From assembly GCA_014871385.1 (NCBI GenBank), contig CM026426.1, forward strand, positions 85,394,947 to 85,458,946: DNA of 64,000 nt, read 5' to 3'. Source of the DNA: Ceratodon purpureus. Taxonomy: Eukaryota > Streptophyta > Bryopsida > Pseudoditrichales > Ditrichaceae. Of this stretch, positions 10,878 to 23,832 are shown one piece after another; position 1 is the stretch's first letter, and each line of letters starts with the position of its first letter. The position numbers were made by a program, and so were the translations under genes. The notes under the pieces were generated by a model. It was not told the origin of the DNA. It saw only the letters and a program-made list of their open reading frames with translations, and made no database searches.

Positions 10878-12080
10878 CCCCTAAGTGCCCAAGAAAGCCG
10901 AAATGGCTTTATGCTGTTTTGGGCAACCTAGATGAAGACGTTAAAAGTAATATTTTTTCCTAAATTTTTTACCAGCTACACCCTTTACCGCAATGTGTAC
11001 GTGGAAAAATTTTCGAAGTCAAATTCCAATTTTAAAACCTCTAAGTAGAAATTTTGGGTTTCAAGTCCAAAACAGGCAGTCTAAAATTAGGTCATTTTTA
11101 TAAAAAAAAATTGAAATATGTTCATAACCAAATCACTACTCGAAAACCATAGTGACCCAAGTCAAAAAGTTTACCAATTTTAGAAGGACAGCCTCCAAAA
11201 AGTACATGAAGAAGCTTCAAATTTTTTTGTAAAATTACATTTTCTCCTCTCCAAAAATTGTCAAAATTTGAGATTTAGGATTTTTTTCAGATATACGTGA
11301 CGTCATGCATGTTTTACTATATCAAGGTTTTTAGATGTGCTTCTAGAAAACAATTTTTATGAGAGCCAAAAAAAAGGAATGAGTCTCTCAAATTTTCCAT
11401 AGGGGTGCTCAACTCAATTAGACTTTGGATTATATACTTCTGGAAAGAACCTTGGATACTCAGTTGCTTAATTTAGTTTCAGAATTATACGAGACTATAC
11501 TAATGGTTGAACATAATTCTAAGTATTGAAAAAATGGTGATAGTAAAATCTTCATATACAGTAAAAGAACACCTTAGTGAAAATATCTTCTAAAAGAAGA
11601 AAAAATAAAAAAATAAAAATTTGGCACATTCAACTGCGCATCGGAAAGCGTGGTGGGGTGGGTGTCGGAGGGTGGATTCGAACTCGGCACCAGCACCCTG
11701 GGGCCGCCACGTCAGTTCGAACCCGAAGCCTCGGAACACCAAGCCACCAAGGCTTTGACGAGGTATGTAAAATTTCTAAGCATACTTATATCAAATCTGA
11801 GATCCTCAAAATTAAAAAAATTAAAAAATTAAATTCATTGCACATCGGAAAGCATGGTGGGGTGGGTGTCGGAGGGTGGATTCGAACCCCGCACCAGCAC
11901 CCTGGGGCCGCCACTTCAATTCGACTCTGAGGCCTCGAAACATCAAGCCAGCAAGGCTTTAACGGATGAGTGTATGTTCTGAGCATAGTTATATCGAATC
12001 TGAGATTCTAAAAATTGAAAAAAAAATAAAAATGAAAAATTCTTAATCGCTTTAACTGGACGCCAAATAAGGCAAGGGAG
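10878..12080 (+). mobile_element. Repeat R1 (TTAA-flanked, non-autonomous)
   Basis: This copy is bounded by TTAA on both sides (10874-10877 and 12081-12084). It starts with CCCCTAAGTGCCC and ends with GGCAAGGGAG. TTAA flanks with C-rich termini suggest a piggyBac-like non-autonomous element, which is inference only. It is related to R3 (minus strand) along most of its length and to R2 and R4 from about 11290 on. The GC-rich module containing ATTCGAAC and GTTCGAACCC boxes occurs twice in tandem (about 11640-11780 and 11846-11990), a duplication the other copies lack. Confidence 0.75.
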
Positions 12081-12352
12081 TTAAAATTCAAAAACTCATA
12101 GATGTTGAATGGCTGGGAAAAACTTTAGAGAGGATGGTAAAGCACGAAACGATTTTTGATAGTAAAGATACAGAACACAACCAAGAATGGTGTAAGAAGA
12201 TAAAATCTTAATAAAAGCTAAGGAAAAATCATCAAACGAATTAGTTCAAGTGTAGGACCAGCAAATAAGATTTTTGCTTCTTCAGAAGACTATTATGTTA
12301 CTTTGTTTGAGTGGTGAAGACTGTTTCTAGCGCTCTTTAGTGCAATGAAGTC

Positions 12353-12749
12353 TTACCCGTTCCTCTTCACATTCATCAAAGATGTAGTAACCCGCTGAAT
12401 CCCAAATCCTGGTCTACCGTTACAGAGTGGTAGAATTTGAACTGCCGTGGGAATTTCACGATTCTTTAGTCCTTTCTTTCCATTATCAGAGTGAATAATG
12501 TCACCTCTTGATGTGCTCCCGTTGCAGAACAATGGAGAAACAAACAATGCGACGTGGGAATTTCGGCGGCAGCCAGATGCAGTGGTGGAATTGCAGTTGC
12601 AAGTGCAGATGAACAAGAGCACAACAAGGCTACTATTTAACAACGGTCCACTACTTAACAATTCAACATCACCGACTGTTGCATGTTCCGAAGGTGCTCT
12701 TGGTATCGGAGAATGTATGACAAACACAACAGGTAATTTATTCATATGA
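12353..12749. other. Unassigned open stretch
   Basis: Both strands are open for about 80-130 codons. No motif is recognised on either strand. It may be a 3' exon or flank of RING gene A. Confidence that it is coding is low. Confidence 0.2.
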
Positions 12750-12969
12750 ATCGTCTATTTCAAAACATGGTAGTTTCAGTCAGGAAATTGCAGACATGCG
12801 GCAATATGTCCTCAACTATAATGCAACTGTAACTAATCAATAACCATTGATCCTACCAATAACCTGCTGGATTGTCAACTACGGAAAGGTAAGCATGGGT
12901 AGAGATGGCACATGGAGATTGGTGAAGCTAGCCCTCGGCGGTGTCTGGTAAGTAACTACCATGTCTTGA

Positions 12970-14634
12970 TCAACGTTGTGCAGAAGGAGGATCTCCAGGT
13001 GACCACTCGAACAGTTTGTGTGTATCTGAAGAACATGATACTGGAGTCTGGGCCAAGGCTTCCTCGCTGGGCAATGCATTGCCTTCCTTTGACAGTAAGA
13101 AGTCATGACATTCTGAATTCAGGTTCAGGGCCGTATGCATGGTGACTGCAGCACCATTCCGCGCTCCCACAACATTTCTAAGATTCTGCATTGTGTCTTC
13201 GACCCACGCCTCCTGCTGGTCGTCAAGTTTGTCGTCGAATTGAGCTATCCACGCTGGGTCGAGGTCGCCACACATGGGGCATTGATAGAGGTTAGAGTCA
13301 ATCAGTTGTGCCACACAGACATTGTGGAAGAGGCATCCGCAAGAACCGAGTATTGCTGCATTGGAGACAAAACCTTTGTTGCAGATTGAGCAGATATGAG
13401 TCATACGGTATACTAACGCAGGTACGGAGTATGCGCTCGGGTACACAAAAACGGAGCGTGGGCGCAGGATCAAATACTCCTGTTCACTCTTGAGCAGGCT
13501 CGCCTCCGCGGCAGCGACGTCAGCAAGGGCTTGATTGTGAGCGGCAGTGGCATCTTGAAGGGGACCCGATTTGAGCTCTAAAATTCGAGATCGCGCAATC
13601 ATCTGCTACTCTTGCATCGACGAGAGCCTCGCTGAAAGAAGCCGCGCCATTTCCGCGTGAACCTTGTATTCTGTTGCTGTCCACTCCCGGAACAAACGCG
13701 AGAGCTCCGTGTTTGCCGCATTGCATTCCAACTCCAGCCGACTATACTCTGCATCTGTAAAGGCATTCACAATGCCCAATGCCGAGTCGTGATCCCGCTA
13801 AAGCGTTTCCAACGCTGTCTGTGCTAGAGTTGCGGTTGCTCTGGCAGCCACTACTTCTCTGAGTGCACGATCTGCACTTCGTGTCATTATCTGGCGCTCT
13901 GGTGTGCCAGATGCCACTGAAGCCATCAGCTCGCAGAGACCTTCCACCTGCCGGCGCAACGCCACTGGTCCCAGCTTCTTCGGGTTCTTCAATGCGGTTG
14001 CGAAGCGCTTGCTTCGGCACACCGTGGCCTCCGCCACCCAGTTCACGTCCAAGCCATGCACAAATGTTGCATAAGCAGCCTTGAGAAAACGCATGGCAAA
14101 GTAGGCATTGTCAGGACAGTTGCCATACACACGGTAGCTGTGCTGCGAGAAAAGCTGAGCCTGCTCCTTGTCCAAGCAATTTGCAATCTCAAATCGATTC
14201 AACTGCGAACCCGGGCGCCATACCTTCTTGATGTCGGACTCCAGAATATGTGGGTAAACCTTGGAAACATCATCTACTGTCGGGCCCTTGTCACACAACC
14301 CCACCCTGTCATGGAAAAACATGTTGTCGTATTCTGCATTGTGGCCCAGCAACATCGGTGCAGCTGCCACCATTCGTTCACGCAGCGCCAATGGGATTGC
14401 TTCAAGGTCGAATGCTGCATCAAACTCGGAGTTCCCCACCTCAAACGCAGGAGGGACTTCGACTGACTCGACATCTGGGCCCTCTGGAGTCGTTTCTCTA
14501 TCTCCGCTGGTGGACTGTGGGAGTTCCTTCTGGACAGACTTACATGACTTGCGAGGTTGCGGACTTCTATGACCTTCGGTGGCTTCGGACCTTCGTTTCT
14601 TGTGCTTCTTCTCTGACCCCTTCCCGTTTCCCAT
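12970..14634 (-). pseudogene. RING-like gene A (two in-frame TAG codons)
   Basis: A single frame runs from ATG 14634 to TGA 12970 (555 codons) with no indel, broken only by TAG at 13800-13798 and 13608-13606. The order is: basic Ser/Lys-rich start (KKHKKRRSEA), acidic linker, a conserved block of about 150 residues (APMLLGHNAEYDNMFF ... FVHGLDVNWVAEA), a long Ala/Glu/Arg coiled coil, then a zinc-binding RING-like domain at about 13392-13270 (CSIC ... CGCLFHNVC ... CPMC). Its ligand pattern is C-x2-C / C-x-C-x2-H-x2-C / C-x2-C. Such domains usually confer ubiquitin-ligase activity; here that is only inferred. Both TAG codons fall in the coiled coil, where Gln fits (ETL-x-RDHD, MQE-x-QMIA). Gene C is the closer relative in this window and gene B the more distant one. 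It could be a functional gene decoded by readthrough, or a recently decayed one. Confidence 0.6.
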
Positions 14635-14659
14635 GGCAACGTGATACTGTCTAACCTAT

Positions 14660-15640
14660 GCGGTGGAGATTAAACAACAGAGACGGACCTACACTGTGAT
14701 CATGTTACAACAACTACGAAAGCATGAGCACAAAGCGAGATGACACAAACTACATATAGCAAGGTGGGCTGTGAAACGTCGCCCAGGCAAAAGAGTATTT
14801 AGGCATTGTAGAGCTCCAAGTACACTGTTAGTAGGCAAGGATTTCGAAGTCATGATTCTAATTACGGTTACTTGGACAAGGAAGAGGCGGCTGATAAGAA
14901 AAATAATCACACCTGTACAGTTACGGTCACCTCGCCTCCCATTGACATCGACGCTTTGCTACATCGGACTAGTTTATCATTCAACAATGACTTCAGCAGT
15001 GTGAGTTACGCACGGCCTCCGCCGTCAAATGTAATTTAAAAAGCATGAGGTTGGATGTGACGTGACACAGATACAACATACTTGTTATCATGTGTTACAA
15101 CAGCACTGAAATCTTAGATAATACAATTTATTTAAAATCCTAAGTCACTTACGAAAAAAATCCGCATATTCAAATATGCGCATTCTTGAATCGCTGTGGG
15201 AAGACCAGAAAATGATATGGTACTGCCTATATAAGTAATATGGAGTGCCTGTAGCCATGCCATAACTCATATGAAAACATTGTATAATCATGAATAAAAT
15301 CCTTAATTGACATAATAAACTGGGCCTTGGGAAAAATGAAGCTTGCGCAATGAAATGTCAGTGGAACTCTTAGAAAATCGTATCAGGGAGGCCTCAAAAA
15401 TATTTAATGATTTTTGGATTCGCATCATTATCTGATTTCTCTAATGCAGCACAATTATTGTCATGCATAGCAAATTGTTTCAAATTAAGGAAAATGAAGG
15501 ATAGCACGTCCAAATTACTAGGCCCAATATGTGCACATCCATAATTATTTGTGACGGTTTTCATCCAATTTAAAATTATCATGTACGTAAACATTTCCAT
15601 CCAAGAGGGTTGCTGATTTGAAAGAAATGGCAAGGTGAAG
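14660..15640. other. Intergenic stretch
   Basis: AT-rich with only short open frames. I see no repeat or gene I can support. Confidence 0.5.
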
Positions 15641-15654
15641 CAATCTTTTAAATA

Positions 15655-16100
15655 TGGATGATAAATGGATGGATGAAAAATCAAGTTTCAGGTTCACTCT
15701 CAAACAATACCAACCCTGACTCTGAAATTGTGACAAGAAGAACTAAACCCGATATAATTCTAAGAAGAATGGAGGGATGATAAATGGATGGATGATAAAT
15801 GGAGGGATGAAAAATGGATGGATGATAAACGAAGGGATGAAAAATAGAGTTTCATATTCACATCAGAGGGAACTACTCTTGACCCTCAAATAGTTTGCAC
15901 ATAAATAAACCTAAAAGAAATAAAAAATAAAATTTAAAAAATAAAATAAAATAAAATAAAAAAATAGAGGCAAGGCAAGGTGAAAAGCAATATCTTTAAT
16001 TGTTGAAATTAAAAAGAAACTTCTTAGTGAAGTAATCAAGCAATATCCGGATGATAAATGGATGGATGATAAATGGAGGGATGAAAAGCTGCAGCTTCGG
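15655..16100. repeat. GATGGATGATAAATG-type tandem repeats
   Basis: Runs of GGATGGATGATAAATG and GGAGGGATGAAAAATG units occur at about 15655-15680, 15772-15850 and 16050-16085. A longer surrounding unit (GAACTACTCTTGACC..., AAAAGCAATATCTTTAATTG) is itself repeated two to three times up to about 16320. This is a degenerate minisatellite within an AT-rich block. Confidence 0.8.
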
Positions 16101-16323
16101 ATTCACATCACAGAGAACTACTCTTGACCTTCAAATAGTGTGCACATAAGTAAAACTAAATGAATTTTTATTTTATTTCTAATTAAAATTTGTTTTTGAA
16201 AAAAATCTTGGGAAAAGCAAGGTAAGGTGAAAAACAAATATCTTTAATTGTTGAAATTTAAAAGAAATGGCAAGATGAAGGTATCAATAAGGAGATGGAT
16301 GATCAATGGAGGGATGAAAAATA

Positions 16324-17233
16324 GAGTTTGCACAGTGTGGATCTTCAAGATAAGATCTTGTGATTTTTCGAAAAATCATAGATTTGATTTATGTCAACTT
16401 TCATCCCTGGTTCAAAAAGTGAGATCTTAAATATGATTTTCCAGAACAAGTGGAATTAAATAATGGAAATTATACCATCACATAGTTCATGTTAATCCAA
16501 ATTCATAACAATTATTATCAATAGGAAATTATTCTTTCAAAATTCGTCAAAATTTGAGATTTTGGAATTTTTCAAAAATAATTTGGCTCAAAAATTGAAG
16601 ACTTATAAAGGCACCTAACCACCGTTCAGATTTTTCTAAAACCAAATATACGTAACGTCATGCATGTTTTACTATATCAAGGTTTTTAGATGTGCTTCTA
16701 GAAAACAATTTTTATGAGAGCCAAAAAAAGGAATGAGTCTCTCAAATTTTCCATGGGGGTACTCAACCTAATTAAACTTTGGAATATAAAGATACTTCTA
16801 GAAAGAACCTTGGATACTCAGTTGCTTAATTTAGTTTCAGAATTATACGAGACTATGCTAATGGTTGAACATAATTCTAAGTATTGAAAAAATGGTGATA
16901 GTAAAATCTTCATATACAGTAAAAGAACACCTTAGTGAAAATAACTTATAAAAGAAGAAAAAATAAAAAATAAAAATTTTGCACGTTCAATTGCGCAGCG
17001 GAAAGCGTGGTGGGGTGGGTGTCGGAGGGTGGATTCGAACCCGGCACCAGCACCGTGGGGCCGCCACGTCAGTTCGAACCCGAAGCCTCGGAACACCAAG
17101 CCACCAAGGCTTTGACGAGGTATGTAAAATTTCTTAGCATACTTATATCACATCTGAGATCCTCAAAATTAAAAAAATTATGTTATGCAAAATTCTTAAT
17201 AGCTTTTACTGGACGTTAGATTAGGCAAGGGAG
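16324..17233 (+). mobile_element. Repeat R2
   Basis: This copy matches R4 (minus strand) over about 900 bp, including an internal GATTTTTCGAAAAATC palindrome near 16360. Its second half matches R1. It contains one GC-rich module (about 16994-17125) with ATTCGAACCC and GTTCGAACCC boxes and ends in GGCAAGGGAG. The outer sequence TTTATAACAGATTCCAAG is also present (inverted) beside R4. Confidence 0.8.
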
Positions 17234-18170
17234 TTTATAACAGATTCCAAGCTTGTATTAAGATGTACTACTGTTTTATTAAATCCAATTTAAAGAGGCC
17301 AAGAAATGAAAGAAGACTTTTTGGGGAAATAACAAATGTAGTAAACATAATTTACTGAAAAATACAAATGCATATACAGGTGGTTGTAGAGAAATATGCA
17401 TGCATGTATATATCTTCTCATACACTTGTGTGTGTACACTGTACTAGTTGTCCTTCGTTTTGATTTATACCCCTTCACGTGTGATGCGCAGTCCACTACC
17501 ATGCGTACTCATGCACTCTTCTTATTCATTAGCGCCGTCAGGGTCCCTAGTTTGAGTACACCGTGCTTGTAAGTTATCACCCCCAGTTGACTCTTGTGCA
17601 TCATGGAGTGCCGCAGCTAGTGCATCTCACGTTCCGACAGATGCAACTAATGTCCTTGTAGCTATTGGAGTTCTTCAGATTTGCTACTTTTTCCCAATCT
17701 CCATGACCCTGTCTTATTCGTGGTGCGTATCCAAATAATACAAAATCTATAATATAATCGACACTCCAGGACTTCTGAAATTCATCAAAGACATGACAAC
17801 CAGGGCATAAAATAAGGGAAGACCCAGAGGACAATGTCCAAAGTATCATGACTTGTAGACATCCGAGGCCGTGGATCTATAATATTTAAAAATGGAAACC
17901 AGTATCACTGCATCCAGCAGTGGTGAGCAGGGCACCCGTACAATTAGCTTGATCGAATTCAAGCATCCCTTCGTTCAGTGAAAGTGGCATCTATGAAACT
18001 GAGTTCTACCGCATGAAGCCATAGCGAGTTACGCATGATATTTAGATCTTGCTAAAGCATTGTTTGTCAATCGCAGTCTTTGTTCACGATTGTAAAATTG
18101 TTTTCTGCACATTCTAGCTCGTGGGAGGGGTACGTATTCGTTGCAGTCTTGCAGAACACCCTCTCTACGT
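17234..18170. other. Intergenic stretch upstream of RING gene B
   Basis: Short open frames only. A minus-strand frame at 17849-17601 contains CPGCHVFDEFQKSW, which I do not recognise. Confidence 0.4.
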
Positions 18171-18175
18171 TTGGA

Positions 18176-20125
18176 ATGAGCCGCACGATGAGCCGGAAGG
18201 AGAAGGCCGCTGGCAAGCGACGTGCTATTCCTGAGTCATCGTCTGATACCGACGACGAAGTTTTCCAACGGTTGCAGCGGCCATCGCGGCCAACGAAGGC
18301 CGTGGAGGATATTCACTCCAATCACCTCACCATCTGGCGGGAGCCTTTTGATCTTCGGAAGCTTCCGCAGACTATGACTCTTGAGTTGTTGAAGCGGGCA
18401 CCCTTCCTCTTGGGAGCTGAGAATGCAAAATACAACAAGCACTTTTTTGAGAAAGTCGGTGGTCTCTGTGCTGAAGGGGTTCCATTCGAAAATTTGATGA
18501 AGGACGAGCATGGTGTGCCACTTGATGATTTGCTTGCTACGTATCCTCTTAACAAGCATGGAAACCGTCACTCCTTGCGATTGATGACAGATCGTGACGC
18601 AGCAAGAGACGCTTTGCACATGTACCAGAGAGTGTATGGTGGAACGCATCCTGACAATGGCGAATTTGGCACAGCTTTCATTCAAGGTCTTGTCCTATTC
18701 TATCAACGACAGACGCAAGTGGACTGGGCTGATTATGCAGCAGACTTGGCGAAGAAGCGGGTGCAGAATCCGATTGTCAATCCACAGAAACTCACGCCGC
18801 CATGTTTGAGGGAGCAGATTCAAGCTATGATAAACTTGTTCCAGCATTATCTTCGGACCGCTTATGCAGAACGGGAGGATGCGACATCACAGTTGAGGCG
18901 CGCGAATTTGCCATTCAGGCCATCCGATTTTCCGGCAAGGCAGCAAGGGTCTGCGGATCCCACGGAAAGTAGTCCTCCTGCACGGAAAGAGGTGCGTGCA
19001 GAGGCAACGAGAGCAATCCTCCAAGGTTCGCCCGGTGGTAGCAAGGCGGTGCGGCAGCAGCGATCCAGCGCTCCACGGACATCTCCACTATGTTCCATTG
19101 TGGAAGCGGTTGCAAGTGCGCCTTCGCCGAACGCAAGACCGGACCAGCTCCAGGCACTAAAAGAGAAGAGACGGAAGACAGAGAAAAAGCTATTCACCGT
19201 GATCAAGCACCTGGCGGATGCAGAAAAGGAACTTGAACTTTTGGGCGCCAAGAAGACAGAACTTTCTATTTCGGAGGATTCCAACTGGGAGGTCATGGTG
19301 TCGTTACGAGCCAGTAAGAAGCATTGCGCGCCGCTATCAGAGGAGAGTTCTCAACTGGAGGAAGATATGCGAGCAAAGACAGCAATCGCTAACACCATCT
19401 CAGAGTCCATCGCTAATGTTCAAAAATAGATTGCGGAGCTGCAAGATCGCATTCAGCTTCTACGGCGAACCACAAAGGAGCTGCAAGACGAGGTGGGGGT
19501 CATCACCGCAGACATCGATGTGGTCATCGTCGACAGCAGCAGCATTCGTCCGAAGCAACTCCTGGCACGCCTCCCTATAGCATGCATGAAGTTGGTAAAA
19601 GTAGAACCAGCTGTTCCATGTGTTCTCTGCGGTCGATTTTGGGTGGACAATGCTTTTGTTTCTCTTCCGTGTGGATGCTTGCTGCATCATTTTTGCATGT
19701 TCAAAGTAGTCCTGTTGAAGGATCCGCGTTGTCTATTTTGCAGTCATGCACTTGGTGGGCTATGAAGAGGCCAGTGGGGATTCAGTACCGACGACGACGA
19801 CATGCGTAGCGCAATCTCTGCTTGCAGAACCGGCATGGACGAAGCGGGTTGGTTGAAGCCTCTGGATGCAGTAAGTGCGCGCGTGAAGGTGGAGGACGCG
19901 CTGAATTCTTTGATCCAAGAAGAGACTCAGAAACTTGCTGTGGGGAAACGTCTCCCTGAAGTGGACAGTTTATGCTTTGAGGAGCCTCTCCCCAAACGTG
20001 CACATCCGGACTCAACATGCGAGCCAGAACTGGATCCGGTCTCCACAGCAGAGCGTGAAGAAATACGTGCAATCGGAGCTGAAGCAACACTAGAGGCTGA
20101 GAGCTTGCTACAGCAGGGAATCTAG
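18176..20125 (+). pseudogene. RING-like gene B (in-frame TAG and TGA)
   Basis: One frame runs from ATG 18176 to TAG 20123-20125 without indels, interrupted by TAG 19427-19429 and TGA 19763-19765. The layout matches gene A: basic N-terminus, conserved block (APFLLGAENAKYNKHFF ... PDNGEFGTAF), a Ser/Pro-rich linker, a long coiled coil (ALKEKRRKTEKKLF, LQDRIQLLRRTTKELQ) and a RING-like domain at about 19618-19745 (CVLC ... CGCLLHHFC ... CLFC). The TAG falls inside the coiled coil where Gln fits (NVQK-x-IAELQ). The TGA aligns with a Trp of genes A and C (DPAW), so it may be a decayed TGG, and the tail after it stays open and acidic. If the TGA is a real stop the protein ends just after the RING. 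It is more divergent from A and C than they are from each other. Confidence 0.6.
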
Positions 20126-21590
20126 ATTGGGGACCTTGTAGTGTACCGAACATGTAGAAACACGCATTTTGCGTCTCCAATGCCATGTGGTAGATATGTG
20201 CTCCGGTGATGCAAATATACTTGTATCAGAAATCCACTGACATTCCGATGACCATGCAGAAGTGTGACGACATTTTACACTGTAACGACATGTTTCTTGA
20301 CTAGGCTATATTATAATATATTTTTGTTTTATTAATGTGCGCATGTAAATCCTTCAGGGCTGTCTATTCCCCCTATCATCTATGCATGTGTTTCATTAAA
20401 TAGAATGATGTTTCTTTCACCTTAAAACCCTTCACCCCTAAAATTATGTTATGCATATGTAGTGTGTTCACTGGTTTACCCATGTATATGAGCATTCAAG
20501 ACTAGTCAATGATGTTGTGTTGTTCAATCTTTTTGTGGAAGACCATGTCAGTACTATAAATGGAATATTTTTTCCCAAATTTTTTTGAGTAATTAAGAGC
20601 AACTCTACCACCGCCTATATATGCTGCAAATATGTATAAGTAGGCACAAAAGACCCCGGGGAGGCAACTCCGAGTTATTATAAGAAGATTTATTATATCT
20701 TATTTTACAAAATACTATGACTTTATCAATTATGATTATGATGATATATAGTTCAATAGAAAAATAGATGTTGAAAGCTTTCAGAATATGTATTGTGTGT
20801 CTCAAAATTGTTTATCTATAATTGGATATGATATATAATAAATGTAAAATAAGACGATTTATTATGCATATTTTAAGAAATATTATAAATTTTATTATAA
20901 ACATAATAAAACAAAATTATAATAAGGGTATAATAAATGCATAATAAGGTTCTTCACACACATTTATATATCCCACTTAGAATTTCTATGATGTATTTGT
21001 ATGCTATACTTTGTTTAGTTCTTAAATCTTTTATCGTGCAAGTTACAATAAAGCATTTAATAAGATTGTATTTATTATGAATTTTGATTCCGTCAAAGGA
21101 AGCATACTATTTGTTATAAAAAATGGAATAAGAAGTCTAAATTGACTTATTATCCCACACAGCCGTGCCCATAATAAGTGAGTTGCCTCCCGAGGCAAAA
21201 GACTCCATAGAATATGCATAGTGATTCCAATTTTATTTCTGCCATGTTTCACAGTTCTCCTCATCTTCGGGCCCGTCTTTTGATTTTTGGTTGATTATCA
21301 AAGATTTTCCATTTCGAGGTCCTAATCCATCATTGATTTTAGAAATGTGTTATAAAATGTTTCACGATTCACAAACATCGACTGGATAAAAACCATCACT
21401 AATCTTAAAGCTGCTATCATAACCGAAACCATGGGTATGTACAAATAAAAAACACTGCATGTGATATATATTCATCACAGATTACAAGCCACAAAATCAT
21501 ACGATATATTACATGTGATAATAGTCTAAGACGTGACCCGGGATTGCAGACGTAGGATTAACCTTGAAGCCAGATTTGTTTGGAATCTGT
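20126..21590. other. AT-rich intergenic stretch
   Basis: Very AT-rich between 20560 and 21150 with many TTATTATG-like words. The near-inverted pair CCCCGGGGAGGCAACTCCGAG (about 20655) and GAGTTGCCTCCCGAGGCAAAAGACTCC (about 21180) may be the ends of a roughly 550-bp inverted-repeat element. No gene. Confidence 0.45.
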
Positions 21591-21595
21591 TTTAA

Positions 21596-22674
21596 CGCCC
21601 TTGCCTAATTTGGCGTCCAGTTAAAGCAATTAAGAATTTTTCCTTTTTAATTTTTTTTTAATTTTTAGGATCTCAGATCTGATATAGTATGCTCAGAATA
21701 CACGATAATTCGTCAAAGCCTTGGTGGCCCGGTGTTCCGAGGCTACGGATTCGAATTGACGTGGCAGCCCCAGGGTGCTGGTGTCGGGTTCGAATCTACC
21801 CTCCGACACTCGAACACCACGCTTTCCGATTTCCGATGCGCAGTTGATAGTGCAATTTTGTTTTTTTTTTAATAATTTTCTTCTTTTATAAGCTATTTTC
21901 ACTGAGGTGTTCTTTTACTGGATATAAAGATTTTACTATCACCATTTTTTCAATACTTAGAATTATGTTCGACCATTAGCATAGTCTTCTATAATTCTGA
22001 AACTAACTTTAAGCAACTAAGTATCCAAGGTTCTTTTCAGAAGTATCTTTATGTTCCAAAGTCTAATTCAGTTGAGTAGCCCCATGGAAAATTTGAGAGA
22101 CTCATTCCTTTTTTTGGCTCTCATAAAAATTGTTTTCTAGAAGCACATCTGAAAACCATGATATAGTAAAACATGCATGACGTCACGTATATTTGGTTTT
22201 AGAAAAATCTGAACGGTGGTTAGGTGCCTTTATAAGTCTTCAATTTTTGAGCCAAATTATTTTTGAAAAATTCCAAAATCTCAAATTTTGACGAATTTTG
22301 AAAGAAGTAATTAAAAAATTACTGAAAACATTGAAGCTTGACTTTGTAAATTTTAGAGGCTGCACTTGTGGAATTGGTATATTTTTTGACTTGGATCTCT
22401 TTGGAATTTGAGTGGTGGTTTGGTTATGAACATATTTCAAGATTTTTTTTTATAAAAAAGCCTAATTTTAAGCTGCCTGTTCTGGACTTGAAACCTAAAA
22501 TTTTTAGATGAAGGTCTTAAAATTGGAATTTCACTTTGCAAATTTTACTACATACACTTTGCAGTACATGGAGCATCCAGTAAAAATATTAGGCAAAAAT
22601 ATTAATTTAAACCCCTTTCTCTAAACTGACCGAAACAGCAAAAAGTTGTTTTGGCTCTCCTGGGCACTTAGGGG
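21596..22674 (-). mobile_element. Repeat R3
   Basis: This is the reverse-orientation relative of R1 (both ends recognisable: CGCCCTTGCC... and ...GGGCACTTAGGGG). It is flanked by TTAA on the left and TTGA on the right, consistent with a mutated TTAA duplication. The GC-rich module with GTTCGAAT boxes lies at about 21720-21835. A shared flank (GATTAACCTTGAAGCC..., about 21556-21590) also precedes R4. Confidence 0.75.
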
Positions 22675-22692
22675 TTGAATTGCAATAAGTAT

Positions 22693-23832
22693 GGATTTTG
22701 TTATGACCCACCCTGGCTTCATTTTGTTATTCTTTCTTAGACCATCACTTTGCCTCTCCCTTGTTCTGGAGACGGGATGACATGGAATTTATAACATATT
22801 AAAAATAATTTCATTATAAAGAATCAAAATAATACATTGCAACGCCCCAGAAGCCATTCATCCATGTGGCTCCAAACACCATCACAAAACGGATGCAAAT
22901 CTGCTAAACATTTGCAAGTAAACCTTGCTGCATTTAAATGTATACTTAGAACTGATTTAATATTCAATCTACGTTAGTGTTGAATTATAGGTAGTATATG
23001 AACATATATTTGTAATGCTTTATGGTTTTCAAGTTGAAGCAGTTATATACTTCTGGAAATAGATTACAAATTTACAATATTGACCCCATGACGGTTGCTT
23101 TGAACCAAGTCAGTCGTCCTAGGCCTATGACTGTGACATGCTGTGAGCCCCATGACCAAAGCCTTCGGCCCCATGTCCGCTACTTCTGGAGCTGTGACCG
23201 TCGCTTCAGCTCCATACCCATTATTTTCTAATCCTCTTCCCCAAGTCTTTTGCACACAACTTCAAGAAAGGGTTCATTACTTTAGTTTTTATTAAAATTT
23301 TATTTTCTTACACCATTCTCACATGGTATTTGAGCAGCAGTGAGAAACTCTCCATTTGAAAGCAACCCTTGTATGAAACCTCGTAATAAAGAAAAAGAGA
23401 AAACCAGTAGAGAACCCACTGTAATTAGTTCCCCCTATTTTTGGCTAATAAATCTGTAACCTCTTACGCACATTTCCAATGCACTTAGAGAAGTTGCATC
23501 CATCCACTTCCCATACATCCATATTTCATCCATCCATTTTCTGCCATCTACAGAAGAATTGGGACAAGTTCATGTTTCCTTCAAATTTCAATAGATATGG
23601 ATATTGTTATTCAGCTTCACTTGCTTCACTGAGACTTTATTTTGCATTCATATTGTTTTTCATCCATCCACCAAAGGATTAGTTCACTCTCAAGTTTCTT
23701 TTAAATTGCAATAATTATGGATTTTGTTATGACCCACCCTGGCTTCATTTTGTTATTCTTTCTTAGACCATCCCTTTGCCTCTCCCTTGTTCTGGAGACG
23801 GCATGACATGGAATTACCAACATATTAAAAAT
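22693..23832. repeat. Direct repeat pair of about 120 bp
   Basis: The segments 22693-22812 and 23713-23832 are nearly identical (GTTATGACCCACCCTGGCTT ... ATGACATGGAATT), in direct orientation about 1.02 kb apart. Possible explanations are short terminal repeats of an element or a local duplication. Confidence 0.8.
22808..23210. repeat. Segmental repeat, copy 1 (second copy 27374-27630)
   Basis: Words such as AAAGAATCAAAATAATACAT, ATTCATCCATGTGGC and GTGAGCCCCATGACC recur in the same order at 27374-27630 with indels and point changes. The second copy leads straight into R4, so these stretches probably duplicated together with the R repeats and RING genes. Confidence 0.75.

Noticed and set aside
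18236-18685. Minus-strand open frames opposite RING gene B
   Set aside because: No domain content; the plus frame shares the conserved block with genes A and C.
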